Shown: positions 1 to 6,534 of the stretch, piece after piece
Layout of the letters: the number at the start of each line of letters is the position of its first letter
Numbering within the stretch: the first letter of the stretch is position 1
Assembly (NCBI GenBank): GCA_002351795.1
Contig: DEHG01000137.1
Coordinates: 1 to 13,633 of the forward strand
Reading direction: 5' to 3'
Source of the DNA: Ruminococcaceae bacterium UBA2806
GTDB taxonomy: Bacteria; Bacillota; Clostridia; Oscillospirales; Acutalibacteraceae
DNA: 13,633 bases
Notes under the pieces: generated by a model
Databases searched by the model: none
What the model was told of the DNA's origin: nothing
What the model saw: only the letters and a program-made list of their open reading frames with translations
Position numbers and translations under genes: made by a program

Positions 1-24
1 CTTTGTCTGACTTCTCTTTGAAAA

Positions 25-62
25 AGCCGTGTCTCCCGAACATCAAAACGGGAAACACGGCT
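25..62 (-). terminator. Strong intrinsic terminator after the HD-GYP gene
   Basis: An 8-bp perfect stem (25-32 with 55-62) continues, past one mismatch and one A-T pair, into a 4-bp GC stem (35-38 with 49-52), closing a 10-base loop. Read on the minus strand the hairpin is followed by a run of five T, the usual layout of a rho-independent terminator. It lies 42 bases beyond the ancestral stop codon of the HD-GYP gene (105-107), so it very probably ends that transcript. On the plus strand no T-run follows directly. Confidence 0.85.
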
Positions 63-104
63 GAATTATTATTCACTTTCGTCAAAGATAGCTATTTTAT
101 GTTT

Positions 105-203
105 TTACTGATTTGAATATGTTTTGCCATCATTTACAATTGAAAGCATAATATCAGTGAAAACCGGATCAAACTGACTTTCTTTTCCTGCTGCTAATTC
201 TTT
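105..203 (-). pseudogene. Severed C-terminus of the HD-GYP protein (frameshifted tail)
   Basis: The frame next to the one that stops at 194-196 stays open for 31 codons, from 198-200 down to a TAA at 105-107. It encodes a segment with GKESQFDP followed by VFTDIMLSIV. HD-GYP domains normally end this way (G-x-x-x-QFDP and a last helix). Restoring one A in the short A-run at 201-203 (minus-strand ATAAAGAA to ATAAAAGAA) joins the two frames and gives a protein of about 251 residues from the TTG start. This is either a real recent frameshift or a homopolymer base-calling error. The conserved QFDP sequence makes chance unlikely. Confidence 0.8.
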
Positions 204-859
204 ATGATATACTCCTGTGTAAAATTGTCGTTGCAGCACCTAGACGATGACATTGCATCATACGCATCCGCAACAGATATTATCCTTGCTTCCTCCGGAA
301 TATCAGTTCCGATCAGTCCGTCCGGATAACCATTTCCGTCATATCTTTCATGGTGCCACCTTGCGCCTATACCAAGACGAGGCATATCAGTGATATTGTT
401 CAGTATCTCATATCCCACTACAGGATGTGTTTTTATCAGATCATATTCTTTATCGGTTAATTGTGACTTTTTTCTGAGGACCTTATCCGGTATGCCAATT
501 TTTCCGATATCATGTAAAAGTGCCATCATATAGATTTCTATCTGTGCTTTTTCCGAATAACCGTATCGTCTTGCAATTTCCAACGAATATAATGCAACAC
601 GGCTGGAATGACCTCTGGTATAGCTGTCTCTGGCATCCAATGCACTGGCAAGTGTCTGAACGATCTGAATGGAAAGTCTTTCATTTTTCTTTTGCTCAGA
701 GTCAAGATCATGCAGCAGATCTACGCCCCCCATAATATCAGATGTAATGCTGTAGCCTGTCAGATCGGCAAGATATCTTGTGATACTTTCGAGAGTGATA
801 TCACTGCTGTCTTCATAGGGGAAACTGAATTCATTATTACTGGCAAGATTATTGCTCAA
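194..859 (-). CDS. HD-GYP domain cyclic-di-GMP phosphodiesterase-like protein, C-terminally frameshifted
   Basis: HD-GYP proteins hydrolyse cyclic di-GMP using a binuclear or trinuclear metal site. Counting from the TTG start, the metal and signature residues are present: H84 (RGHS), H116-D117 (LLHDIGK), H145 (KTHP), H169-H170 and the GYP signature HHERYDGNGYP (169-179), and D198. There is no transmembrane segment or recognisable sensor domain, only about 60 residues of uncharacterised N-terminus, so it appears cytosolic. A GTG at 869-871 is also in frame, but it lies inside the sequence AAGGTGGTGA, a 9/10 match to the consensus ribosome binding site that sits 5 bases before TTG 857-859; I therefore choose TTG. 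The frame stops early at 194-196 and the true tail continues in another frame (105-203). It has its own promoter and terminator. The family is secure; catalytic activity of the shortened protein is not. Confidence 0.88.
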   Translation of the reverse strand: MSNNLASNNEFSFPYEDSSDITLESITRYLADLTGYSITSDIMGGVDLLHDLDSEQKKNERLSIQIVQTLASALDARDSYTRGHSSRVALYSLEIARRYGYSEKAQIEIYMMALLHDIGKIGIPDKVLRKKSQLTDKEYDLIKTHPVVGYEILNNITDMPRLGIGARWHHERYDGNGYPDGLIGTDIPEEARIISVADAYDAMSSSRCCNDNFTQEYIIKN

Positions 860-883
860 GACCGTCACCACCTTCTCAGTAGC

Positions 884-912
884 ATTTTACATTACAAAAC
901 GAGTATTGTCCA
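884..912 (-). promoter_or_regulatory. Predicted sigma-A promoter of the HD-GYP gene
   Basis: On the minus strand TGGACA (907-912) and TAAAAT (884-889) are separated by 17 bases, each matching consensus at 5 of 6 positions. The expected transcription start near 877 leaves an 18-base leader containing the ribosome binding site, which fits the TTG start at 857-859. The 97-bp gap between this gene and icd (860-958) otherwise shows only a weak 6-bp inverted repeat just after the icd stop and no T-run, so read-through from icd is possible. Confidence 0.6.
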
Positions 913-958
913 ATCGTTTTTTTGAATAATAGAGTATAGGAAACTGATATACTTATCC

Positions 959-2173
959 TTATAGACTGTTGCTCAGACGAGTATTGATCTCATTAAGAAA
1001 AGTTTCGGAGTCAACCGTCCTTTTATTGGTTAGCTTTGAGATAGCTGCCAGATCTCCTGTCATAATACCATCGCTGATAGTTTTCAGTACAGCTTTTTCA
1101 AGCTTATCAGCAAAGCCGCAAAGTCCGGAAATACCGTCAAGCTCACCTCTTTTGCGAAGTGCACCTGTCCATGCAAAAATAGTTGCTACCGGATTAGTAG
1201 AGGTCTTTTCACCCTTGAGATATTTGTAATAATGACGCTGTACTGTTCCGTGGGCTGCTTCATATTCATATATACCGTCAGGAGAAACAAGCACTGATGT
1301 CATCATAGCAAGGCTGCCGTATGCAGTTGCCACCATGTCGGACATAACATCACCGTCATAATTCTTACAAGCCCAGATAAATCCACCCTCCGAACGTATT
1401 ACTCTTGCTACGGCATCATCTATAAGTGTGTAGAAATATTCAATACCCGCTTCTTCAAAGCGGCTTTTGTATTCGCTTTCATATATTTCCGTAAAGATAT
1501 CCTTGAATCGGTGATCGTACTTTTTGGAAATAGTATCCTTTGTTGCGAACCACAGATCCTGTTTTGTATCAAGGGCATAGTTAAAGCATGAACGGGCAAA
1601 GCCTTCAATGGACTTATCCTTGTTATGAAGTCCCTGTATGATACCTGCACTATCCGAAAAATCATAGATCATCTCTGACTCTTCGCTGCCGTTTTCATCA
1701 ATTACCTTAAGCATTGCTTTGCTGCCTTTTTTTATCTGCATTTCTGTATTCTTATAAACATCTCCATAAGCGTGTCTTGCGATAGTAATTGGCTTTGTCC
1801 ATGTAGGAATATACGGAGTAACACCCTCAGCAAGAATAGGCGCACGGAAAACTGTGCCGTCAAGTATTGCCCTTATCGTTCCATTTGGAGATTTCCACAT
1901 TTCCTTCAGATCATATTCTGTCATTCTCGCTGCATTAGGTGTAATGGTAGCACACTTGACGGCTACTCCATATTTCCTTGTTGCTTCGGCAGATTCGACC
2001 GTCACCGCATCATCGGTTTCGTTTCTGTGAACAAGCCCCAGATCATAATACTCCGTTTTCAGATCAACATAGGGCAGGATAAGTATATCCTTTATCATCT
2101 TCCATAAAACACGAGTCATTTCATCGCCGTCCATTTCAACAAGCGGTGTTGTCATTCTGATTTTTTCCATCAT
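959..2173 (-). CDS. icd: NADP-dependent isocitrate dehydrogenase (eukaryote-type homodimer)
   Basis: Oxidative decarboxylation of isocitrate to 2-oxoglutarate with NADP+, in the cytosol. The 404-residue length and motifs fit the eukaryote-like homodimeric class rather than the E. coli type. Substrate and metal residues are visible: SPNGTIR (95-101), R110, R133 and Y140 (RHAYGDVY), K212, D252 (LIDDAV), and D275/D279 (NYDGDVMSD). The AHGTVQRHY segment (308-315) supplies the R-H pair that in this family contacts the NADP 2'-phosphate, followed by KTSTNP (323-328). The ATG lies two bases after the citrate synthase stop, and its ribosome binding site (GGAGGAGAGG) is made from the last codons of that gene, so the two are co-transcribed and probably translationally coupled. 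No aconitase gene is in the window. Confidence 0.97.
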   Translation of the reverse strand: MMEKIRMTTPLVEMDGDEMTRVLWKMIKDILILPYVDLKTEYYDLGLVHRNETDDAVTVESAEATRKYGVAVKCATITPNAARMTEYDLKEMWKSPNGTIRAILDGTVFRAPILAEGVTPYIPTWTKPITIARHAYGDVYKNTEMQIKKGSKAMLKVIDENGSEESEMIYDFSDSAGIIQGLHNKDKSIEGFARSCFNYALDTKQDLWFATKDTISKKYDHRFKDIFTEIYESEYKSRFEEAGIEYFYTLIDDAVARVIRSEGGFIWACKNYDGDVMSDMVATAYGSLAMMTSVLVSPDGIYEYEAAHGTVQRHYYKYLKGEKTSTNPVATIFAWTGALRKRGELDGISGLCGFADKLEKAVLKTISDGIMTGDLAAISKLTNKRTVDSETFLNEINTRLSNSL

Positions 2174-2175
2174 AA

Positions 2176-3516
2176 TTACCTCTCCTCCAGATCAATGTAT
2201 TCTTTTTCTTTGGATATGGACTTATATGCAGGACGGATAATCCTTTTGCCGCTGTTTATCTCCTCAAAGCGGTGCGCACACCATCCCGCCATTCTTGACA
2301 CGGCAAAAAGCGGTGTAAAAAGCTCCTGAGGAATATCAAGCATTTTATACACAAAGCCGCTGTACATATCAATATTAGCACACATTGCCTTGTCAGAATG
2401 TTTGACCTCCTCAAAAACCTTTGGTGTCAGTCGTTCGATGGATTCGAGCAGATGGAATTCCTTTTCAAATTCCGTGTTTTGTGCCATCCTTCCTGCATAT
2501 TTTTTCAGTATTACAGCACGTGGATCAGATAGTGTGTATACTGCGTGTCCCATACCATAGATCAGTCCGCTTTTGTCGCCGGTTTCTTTTCTGAGTATCT
2601 TCTTCAGAAACTCTGACAGCTCCGTATCATCATTCCAGTTTGTGACATTCGCTTTTATAAGCTCCTGCATTTCTATTACTTTATGATTTGCTCCGCCGTG
2701 TCTGGGTCCTTTCAGAGATCCTACTGCGGCGGAATAGGCGGAATACGGATCGGTTCCCGAAGATGTCAGCACACGGCAGGTGAATGTCGAATTATTTCCT
2801 CCCCCATGCTCCGCATGAAGCATCAGCATCAGATCCAGCAGCTTTGCCTGTTCATGTGTAAACTGTCTGTCGTGTCTGAGCGTTGACAGGATATTCTCTG
2901 CCGTCGACATTCCTTTTATCAGTGGGTGCAGTATCATCGTATCGCCCTTATAAAACCGCTTTTTGGCTTCATTTGCACAGATCATGATAACCGGCATTTT
3001 AGCGATAAGTGAAATTGCTGTATCCACCTCATGTTCGGCGGTTTTGGATTCAGGGTCAGGATCATATGAATATAGTGCAAGAATTGACCTTGCCATTTTA
3101 TTCATAATGTCAGGCGAAGGGGCTTTGAGTATCATATCTTCAAAAAATGTTCCCGGCAGTGCACGATTGTCGGATAAAACTGTACTGAACTCCTCAAGCT
3201 CATTTTTATCAGGGAGTCTGCCGGAAAGCAGCAGAAATACTATTTCCTCGAACCCGTATCTGTTTTCCGACATCACTCTTTCCACAAGCTCATTGATGTT
3301 ATATCCCCTGAAAATCAGTTTTCCCTGGGCAGGCTGTTTTTCTCCGTCATCAACTACATATCCGTGTACATTGCAGATATTCGTAACACCTGCCATAACA
3401 CCTGTCCCGTCGGAATTTCTCAGTCCACGCTTGACTCCGTATTTTTCCATATATTCAGAGGAAATATTGTTGTTTCTCTCAAAAGCTGCATACATGGATT
3501 TTTTAAGCATACTCAT
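2176..3516 (-). CDS. gltA: Citrate synthase
   Basis: Condenses acetyl-CoA and oxaloacetate to citrate, the entry to the short branch that yields 2-oxoglutarate for glutamate synthesis. The 446-residue protein carries the citrate synthase active-site set: H237 (HAEHGGGNNST), H273 (GPRHGGANHK), H324 (GMGHAVYTLSDPR), D383 (NIDMYSG) and an arginine at 428. The N-terminal 40 residues precede the core and resemble those of clostridial citrate/2-methylcitrate synthases, so 2-methylcitrate activity cannot be excluded from sequence. The start ATG at 3514-3516 is preceded by GGTGGT at a spacing of 8; a second ATG two codons later is a weaker option. It is the first gene of a two-gene operon with icd, behind a strong promoter and a terminator-like leader hairpin. 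Confidence 0.96.
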   Translation of the reverse strand: MSMLKKSMYAAFERNNNISSEYMEKYGVKRGLRNSDGTGVMAGVTNICNVHGYVVDDGEKQPAQGKLIFRGYNINELVERVMSENRYGFEEIVFLLLSGRLPDKNELEEFSTVLSDNRALPGTFFEDMILKAPSPDIMNKMARSILALYSYDPDPESKTAEHEVDTAISLIAKMPVIMICANEAKKRFYKGDTMILHPLIKGMSTAENILSTLRHDRQFTHEQAKLLDLMLMLHAEHGGGNNSTFTCRVLTSSGTDPYSAYSAAVGSLKGPRHGGANHKVIEMQELIKANVTNWNDDTELSEFLKKILRKETGDKSGLIYGMGHAVYTLSDPRAVILKKYAGRMAQNTEFEKEFHLLESIERLTPKVFEEVKHSDKAMCANIDMYSGFVYKMLDIPQELFTPLFAVSRMAGWCAHRFEEINSGKRIIRPAYKSISKEKEYIDLEER

Positions 3517-3530
3517 AATTTAACACCACC

Positions 3531-3569
3531 AAAAAAGGCACTCCTCCCTGATATGGAAGAAGCACCTTT
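3531..3569 (-). terminator. Terminator-like hairpin inside the citrate synthase leader (candidate attenuator)
   Basis: On the minus strand 3569-3555 pairs with 3548-3534 over 15 consecutive positions (Watson-Crick plus G-U pairs), around a 6-base loop, and is followed by a run of six T (3536-3531). It lies downstream of the predicted promoter (3589-3617) and upstream of the ribosome binding site (3525-3530). Transcripts starting at that promoter must therefore pass it before reaching gltA. It would also stop read-through from the upstream HAD/FUSC gene. The hairpin and position are seen directly; regulation by attenuation is inference. Confidence 0.72.
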
Positions 3570-3588
3570 GCTTAATTCTTATACCGAA

Positions 3589-3617
3589 ATAATATCACTC
3601 AAAAAATGAAATGTCAA
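3589..3617 (-). promoter_or_regulatory. Near-consensus sigma-A promoter of the gltA-icd operon
   Basis: On the minus strand a perfect -35 TTGACA (3612-3617) is separated by exactly 17 bases from TATTAT (3589-3594), a 5/6 -10 box. The expected start near 3582 gives a leader of about 66 bases. Nothing else in the AT-rich 167-bp gap 3517-3683 looks like a better promoter for gltA. Confidence 0.82.
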
Positions 3618-3659
3618 TAACTTAAATTTATAAAAATAATGATTTTGTAAATCTCACAC

Positions 3660-3685
3660 AAAATTAATTATATTTTATTAATTTT
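3660..3685 (-). terminator. Weak AT-only inverted repeat at the end of the HAD/FUSC gene
   Basis: A perfect 9-bp inverted repeat made only of A and T (3660-3668 with 3677-3685) overlaps the stop codon of the HAD/FUSC gene, with T residues at its 3' end on the minus strand. Such a stem is thermodynamically weak, so this is at best a poor terminator; the stronger hairpin at 3531-3569 may do the work. Confidence 0.3.
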
Positions 3686-4952
3686 AATGTACATAACAAT
3701 TACGATAAAGTTTTTTCAACTTTTTTATGGTTGCGTTTCCGCCTCCGTCATGAATATAAACATCATATTCTCCTTTAATACTTCCGAATGTTATAACCTT
3801 CTCTGCTCCTGTATGTTCACGCAGCTTCTCTATCATTTCATGCTTTGTCGCCTTTGATGAAAACACTTTAAGGCAATTATAGCCCTCATACCCGCTGTTG
3901 CTGACTGTTACCCTGATATTATTTTCAAGTGATGTCAATAATTTCCTTTTCAGTATGGCAATATTATTTTCATCGGCAATAACAGTCAGACAGAGGACTT
4001 TTTCTCCCCTGTGTCTGAAAGTCTGACTTATAAAATTAATGTACAGCGAACGATGCATTTTATCAAAATAATCTTTTTCAGCCGGATTTTTCATTTTGCC
4101 ATAATAGGTCAGAAGTGTCGAGTCACACAACGCACTTTCAAAATAGTGCAGATCGGCTTCTTCGATGATCTGTTCCACCCTTGAGCATATATCATCTGAC
4201 ATGGGGATGGTTGCGATATAGCGGTTTTCACTGATATCATAAAGTGCCGCACCGTCCATTACGATTACAGGCTGATTTAATTCTACGCCATCCATTATTG
4301 ACAGCAGTTCTGCCGAAGTCCTGACGGTGGAAATAGAAAATTTTACCCCACTTTTGATCAGTCTGTTAAGCTCAACCTTGCTGAACGGCATTATGTGATC
4401 ATCGGAGGATATCAGAACATCATCTATGCCGCTGATATATAGCGTCTCGTTGTCATGCTTTATCGGTATATGAAATTCGTTTATACCTACTCCGATGCCT
4501 ATTCCGATGAAGGTATCCATCACTCTGTTAAAAACAAAAATATATGGATCCTGATCGAATGAATGTGTCAGGGCTATGCTCAGAAATACTACACACGAAA
4601 AAAATGAAGCATTTCTCTTTTTCAGCACTACAGTTGAATATATGACCGGGATCACCACAGCACTTGCGAGAAGGTAAACACATATTGGTTCTGTGATTTT
4701 GGAAAAATACAGAAAATTCAGAAATCCAAGTCCGTAAGCTGCTCCTGTTACTGTGCCGAATGTTCTCTGACCGGCGTTGTTTTTTGTGGTGTCAACAGAT
4801 GGCTGCATACACCACAGTGCTGCAAGGGCACTGTAAAAGGGTATTCCGTTTTCTATCGGCAGCAGACTGCGGATATGATAGACTATCATGCAAAGTGCCA
4901 CTGCCACTGCAGATTTTATTATCCTTTGACCTATTGGAGGAAACCTGTTCAT
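3684..4952 (-). CDS. FUSC/aromatic-acid-exporter-like membrane domain fused to a degenerate HAD domain
   Basis: Residues 1-165 (from ATG 4950-4952) contain about six hydrophobic segments (near 11-30, 37-50, 64-83, 90-110, 116-130 and 142-158) with the pattern of the FUSC/aromatic acid exporter family. Residues 170-422 follow the Cof-type HAD fold: motif I at 171-181, a core strand ending in T209, VIVMDGAALYD (229-239), a lysine helix (367-376) and a motif IV position near 388-397. The catalytic residues are degraded: the nucleophile Asp of motif I reads G175 (GIDDVLI for DLDGTLL), and motif IV reads FGSIKGEYD instead of GDxxND. The domain is thus probably a non-catalytic sensor. A TTG further upstream (5016-5018) opens the same frame, but it lies within the promoter and has no ribosome binding site, whereas GGAAGTGA lies 5 bases before the chosen ATG. 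It is divergent from the ATP-grasp operon. Confidence 0.82.
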   Translation of the reverse strand: MNRFPPIGQRIIKSAVAVALCMIVYHIRSLLPIENGIPFYSALAALWCMQPSVDTTKNNAGQRTFGTVTGAAYGLGFLNFLYFSKITEPICVYLLASAVVIPVIYSTVVLKKRNASFFSCVVFLSIALTHSFDQDPYIFVFNRVMDTFIGIGIGVGINEFHIPIKHDNETLYISGIDDVLISSDDHIMPFSKVELNRLIKSGVKFSISTVRTSAELLSIMDGVELNQPVIVMDGAALYDISENRYIATIPMSDDICSRVEQIIEEADLHYFESALCDSTLLTYYGKMKNPAEKDYFDKMHRSLYINFISQTFRHRGEKVLCLTVIADENNIAILKRKLLTSLENNIRVTVSNSGYEGYNCLKVFSSKATKHEMIEKLREHTGAEKVITFGSIKGEYDVYIHDGGGNATIKKLKKLYRNCYVH

Positions 4953-4989
4953 TTTTATCACTTCCGATAAGGAGTATTTTGTCGTGTCA

Positions 4990-5018
4990 AGTATACCATA
5001 ACAGTTCTGATTTTGCAA
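4990..5018 (-). promoter_or_regulatory. Extended -10 promoter of the HAD/FUSC gene
   Basis: On the minus strand TTGCAA (5013-5018, 4/6) and TATACT (4990-4995, 5/6) are 17 bases apart, and the -10 is preceded by TGG, giving an extended -10 element. The expected start near 4983 leaves about 30 bases before ATG 4952. This rules out the upstream in-frame TTG at 5016-5018 as the normal start. Confidence 0.62.
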
Positions 5019-5135
5019 TATATTATTTATTCTATTGCAAAAATATCGTTTAATTTTACTTTTTATCTATAAAATCGCTGAATATTGAATCTCTGCTGTA
5101 AGAAAGTTGCAAATAGTAATTGACAAATTTTGCAA
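5013..5135. promoter_or_regulatory. Four TTGCAA palindromes between divergent promoters (candidate operators)
   Basis: The palindrome TTGCAA occurs at 5013-5018, 5035-5040, 5107-5112 and 5130-5135. Three copies fit the wider pattern TTTTGCAAT(A/T) on one strand or the other. Centre spacings are 22, 72 and 23 bases, so they form two pairs about two helical turns apart. The first coincides with the -35 box of the leftward promoter, and the fourth lies in the spacer of the rightward promoter. This suggests one regulator controlling both directions; the binding protein is unknown. Confidence 0.5.
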
Positions 5136-5148
5136 TTCGTGATAATAT
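5120..5148 (+). promoter_or_regulatory. Promoter of the ATP-grasp operon
   Basis: A perfect -35 TTGACA (5120-5125) is followed by an AT-rich -10 region: GATAAT (5141-5146) at 15-base spacing or TAATAT (5143-5148) at 17. A start near 5153-5156 would place the leader hairpin almost at the 5' end of the transcript. A TTGCAA palindrome lies inside the spacer. Confidence 0.68.
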
Positions 5149-5159
5149 ATATCCATCAA

Positions 5160-5203
5160 ACAAGGGTGTTTGTCCACAGAGGATGAGCACCCTTGTCTTT
5201 TTT
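5160..5203 (+). terminator. Terminator-like hairpin in the leader of the ATP-grasp operon (candidate attenuator)
   Basis: ACAAGGGTG (5160-5168) pairs perfectly with CACCCTTGT (5188-5196); the stem can extend four more positions inward with G-U pairs, leaving an 11-base loop (5173-5183). A C and then six T (5198-5203) follow. It lies after the predicted promoter and just before the ribosome binding site (5205-5211), with no gene in between, so it should stop many transcripts before the operon unless it is relieved. No known riboswitch or T-box pattern was recognised in the short leader. Confidence 0.72.
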
Positions 5204-5217
5204 CAGGAGGGATAAAA

Positions 5218-6534
5218 GTGAATGATCTGATCAGAAATGCAGAAACCATTAACAAGCTGCTGTCAAGATACGGAGTAAAATTCGGCATTTACAAAAACGG
5301 CGAATTCAGAGAACAGCTCTTTCCGTTCGACCCTATACCAAGAATTATCGGAAACGATGAATTTTCATATCTTGAAAAGGGCCTACGGCAGCGTGTTGAT
5401 GCACTGAACTGTTTTTTATCCGACATCTACGGCAAAAAACAGATCGTCAAAGACAGGGTGATACCGGAGGAATTTATTTTTTCGGCGAAGGGTTTTCTTG
5501 TACCGTGTGACGGGGTAACACCGCCAAAGGGTATTTACAGCCATATTTCCGGTATAGATCTTGTTCAGTCAAAGGATAATAACTGGTATGTTTTAGAAGA
5601 TAATCTGAGAGTACCGTCGGGTGCGTCATATCCGATGATAGCAAGGGAGCTTCAAAGGCGAAGTGCCCCTGATGCTTTCACTAAAAACGACGTTATCGAC
5701 AACCGCAACTATGCGGACTTGCTAAAGGAAGTTATGGATCATGTCAATACAGGCGGAATCAATGTCATACTGTCACCCGGCAGGTATAATGCAGCTTTTT
5801 TTGAACATTCCTATCTGGCAGAAAAAACAGGAGCAGTACTTACCACAGGAAAGGATATCGTCTGTGAAAACGATAATCTGTACTATATCGACTACAATGG
5901 TAAAAAACAGCGTGTGGGAGCTGTTTACAGAAGAATATCTGATGAATATCTTGACCCGATGACTTTTTATGAGGAATCGGTGATCGGTATCCCTCATATC
6001 TTTGAAGCTTACCGAAAGGGAAATGCTGCACTGCTCAATGCACCTGGAAATGGCGTGGCTGATGACAAGGGCATCTATTATTTCGTTCCGAAAATGATAA
6101 AGTATTATCTCGGAGAAGAAGCAATACTGATGAATGCTCCTACATATCTTCCTTATTACGAAAAGGATATGCAGTATGTCCTCGACAACTTTGATAAATT
6201 AGTGATCAAGGACGTTGCAGAGGCAGGCGGCTACGGTGTGGTTTTCGGAAGTTCTCTCACAGCTGAAAAGAAGTCAGAATTTATTGCACTGCTTAAAGCA
6301 GAACCGAGAAGATTTATTGCACAGGAGGTTATTGACTTCTATGATCTGGATATTCTTGATGAAAACGGAACAAAGGTCCCGAGGAAAGCGGATCTTCGTG
6401 CCTTTGTCCTGACAGGACGCACAACAAAGGTATGGGCAAGCGGACTGACAAGATTTTCAAGAAATCCTGATTCATTCATCGTCAATTCATCACAGGGAGG
6501 AGGTTTTAAAGACACATGGGTATTATCACGATAG
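5218..6534 (+). CDS. Circularly permuted ATP-grasp ligase (type 2)
   Basis: ATP-grasp enzymes activate a carboxylate as acyl phosphate and join it to an amine. This 438-residue protein matches the circularly permuted branch that is found with alpha-E proteins: VLEDNLRVPSGASYP (125-139) near the N-terminal half, LVIKDVAEAGGYGVV (328-342) with the likely ATP-binding lysine and glycine loop, DLRAFVLTG (392-400) and NSSQGGGFKDTWV (423-435). I start at GTG 5218-5220, five bases after AGGAGGG. An in-frame ATG at 5170 lies inside the leader hairpin and has no ribosome binding site, so it is unlikely. It is first in a seven-gene operon and overlaps the alpha-E gene by 19 bases. Family members are predicted peptide or amide ligases; the substrate here cannot be told. 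Confidence 0.9.
   Translation: MNDLIRNAETINKLLSRYGVKFGIYKNGEFREQLFPFDPIPRIIGNDEFSYLEKGLRQRVDALNCFLSDIYGKKQIVKDRVIPEEFIFSAKGFLVPCDGVTPPKGIYSHISGIDLVQSKDNNWYVLEDNLRVPSGASYPMIARELQRRSAPDAFTKNDVIDNRNYADLLKEVMDHVNTGGINVILSPGRYNAAFFEHSYLAEKTGAVLTTGKDIVCENDNLYYIDYNGKKQRVGAVYRRISDEYLDPMTFYEESVIGIPHIFEAYRKGNAALLNAPGNGVADDKGIYYFVPKMIKYYLGEEAILMNAPTYLPYYEKDMQYVLDNFDKLVIKDVAEAGGYGVVFGSSLTAEKKSEFIALLKAEPRRFIAQEVIDFYDLDILDENGTKVPRKADLRAFVLTGRTTKVWASGLTRFSRNPDSFIVNSSQGGGFKDTWVLSR

Noticed and set aside
4953..5018. TTG start adding 22 residues to the FUSC/HAD protein
   Set aside because: The region is occupied by the predicted extended -10 promoter and has no ribosome binding site; the first membrane helix begins after ATG 4950-4952.
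5150..5210. Riboswitch or T-box upstream of the ATP-grasp operon
   Set aside because: The leader between promoter and gene is only about 60 bases and has a single hairpin; no T-box sequence, specifier stem or known riboswitch core was recognised.
5170..5217. Upstream ATG start for the ATP-grasp ligase (16 extra residues)
   Set aside because: The ATG lies inside the leader terminator hairpin, has no ribosome binding site, and the extra residues come from the hairpin and T-run; GTG 5218 has an excellent site.
5741..6031. Opposite-strand and other-frame open stretches within the ATP-grasp gene
   Set aside because: They lie wholly inside a gene with clear family motifs, lack ribosome binding sites and show no protein-like motifs.
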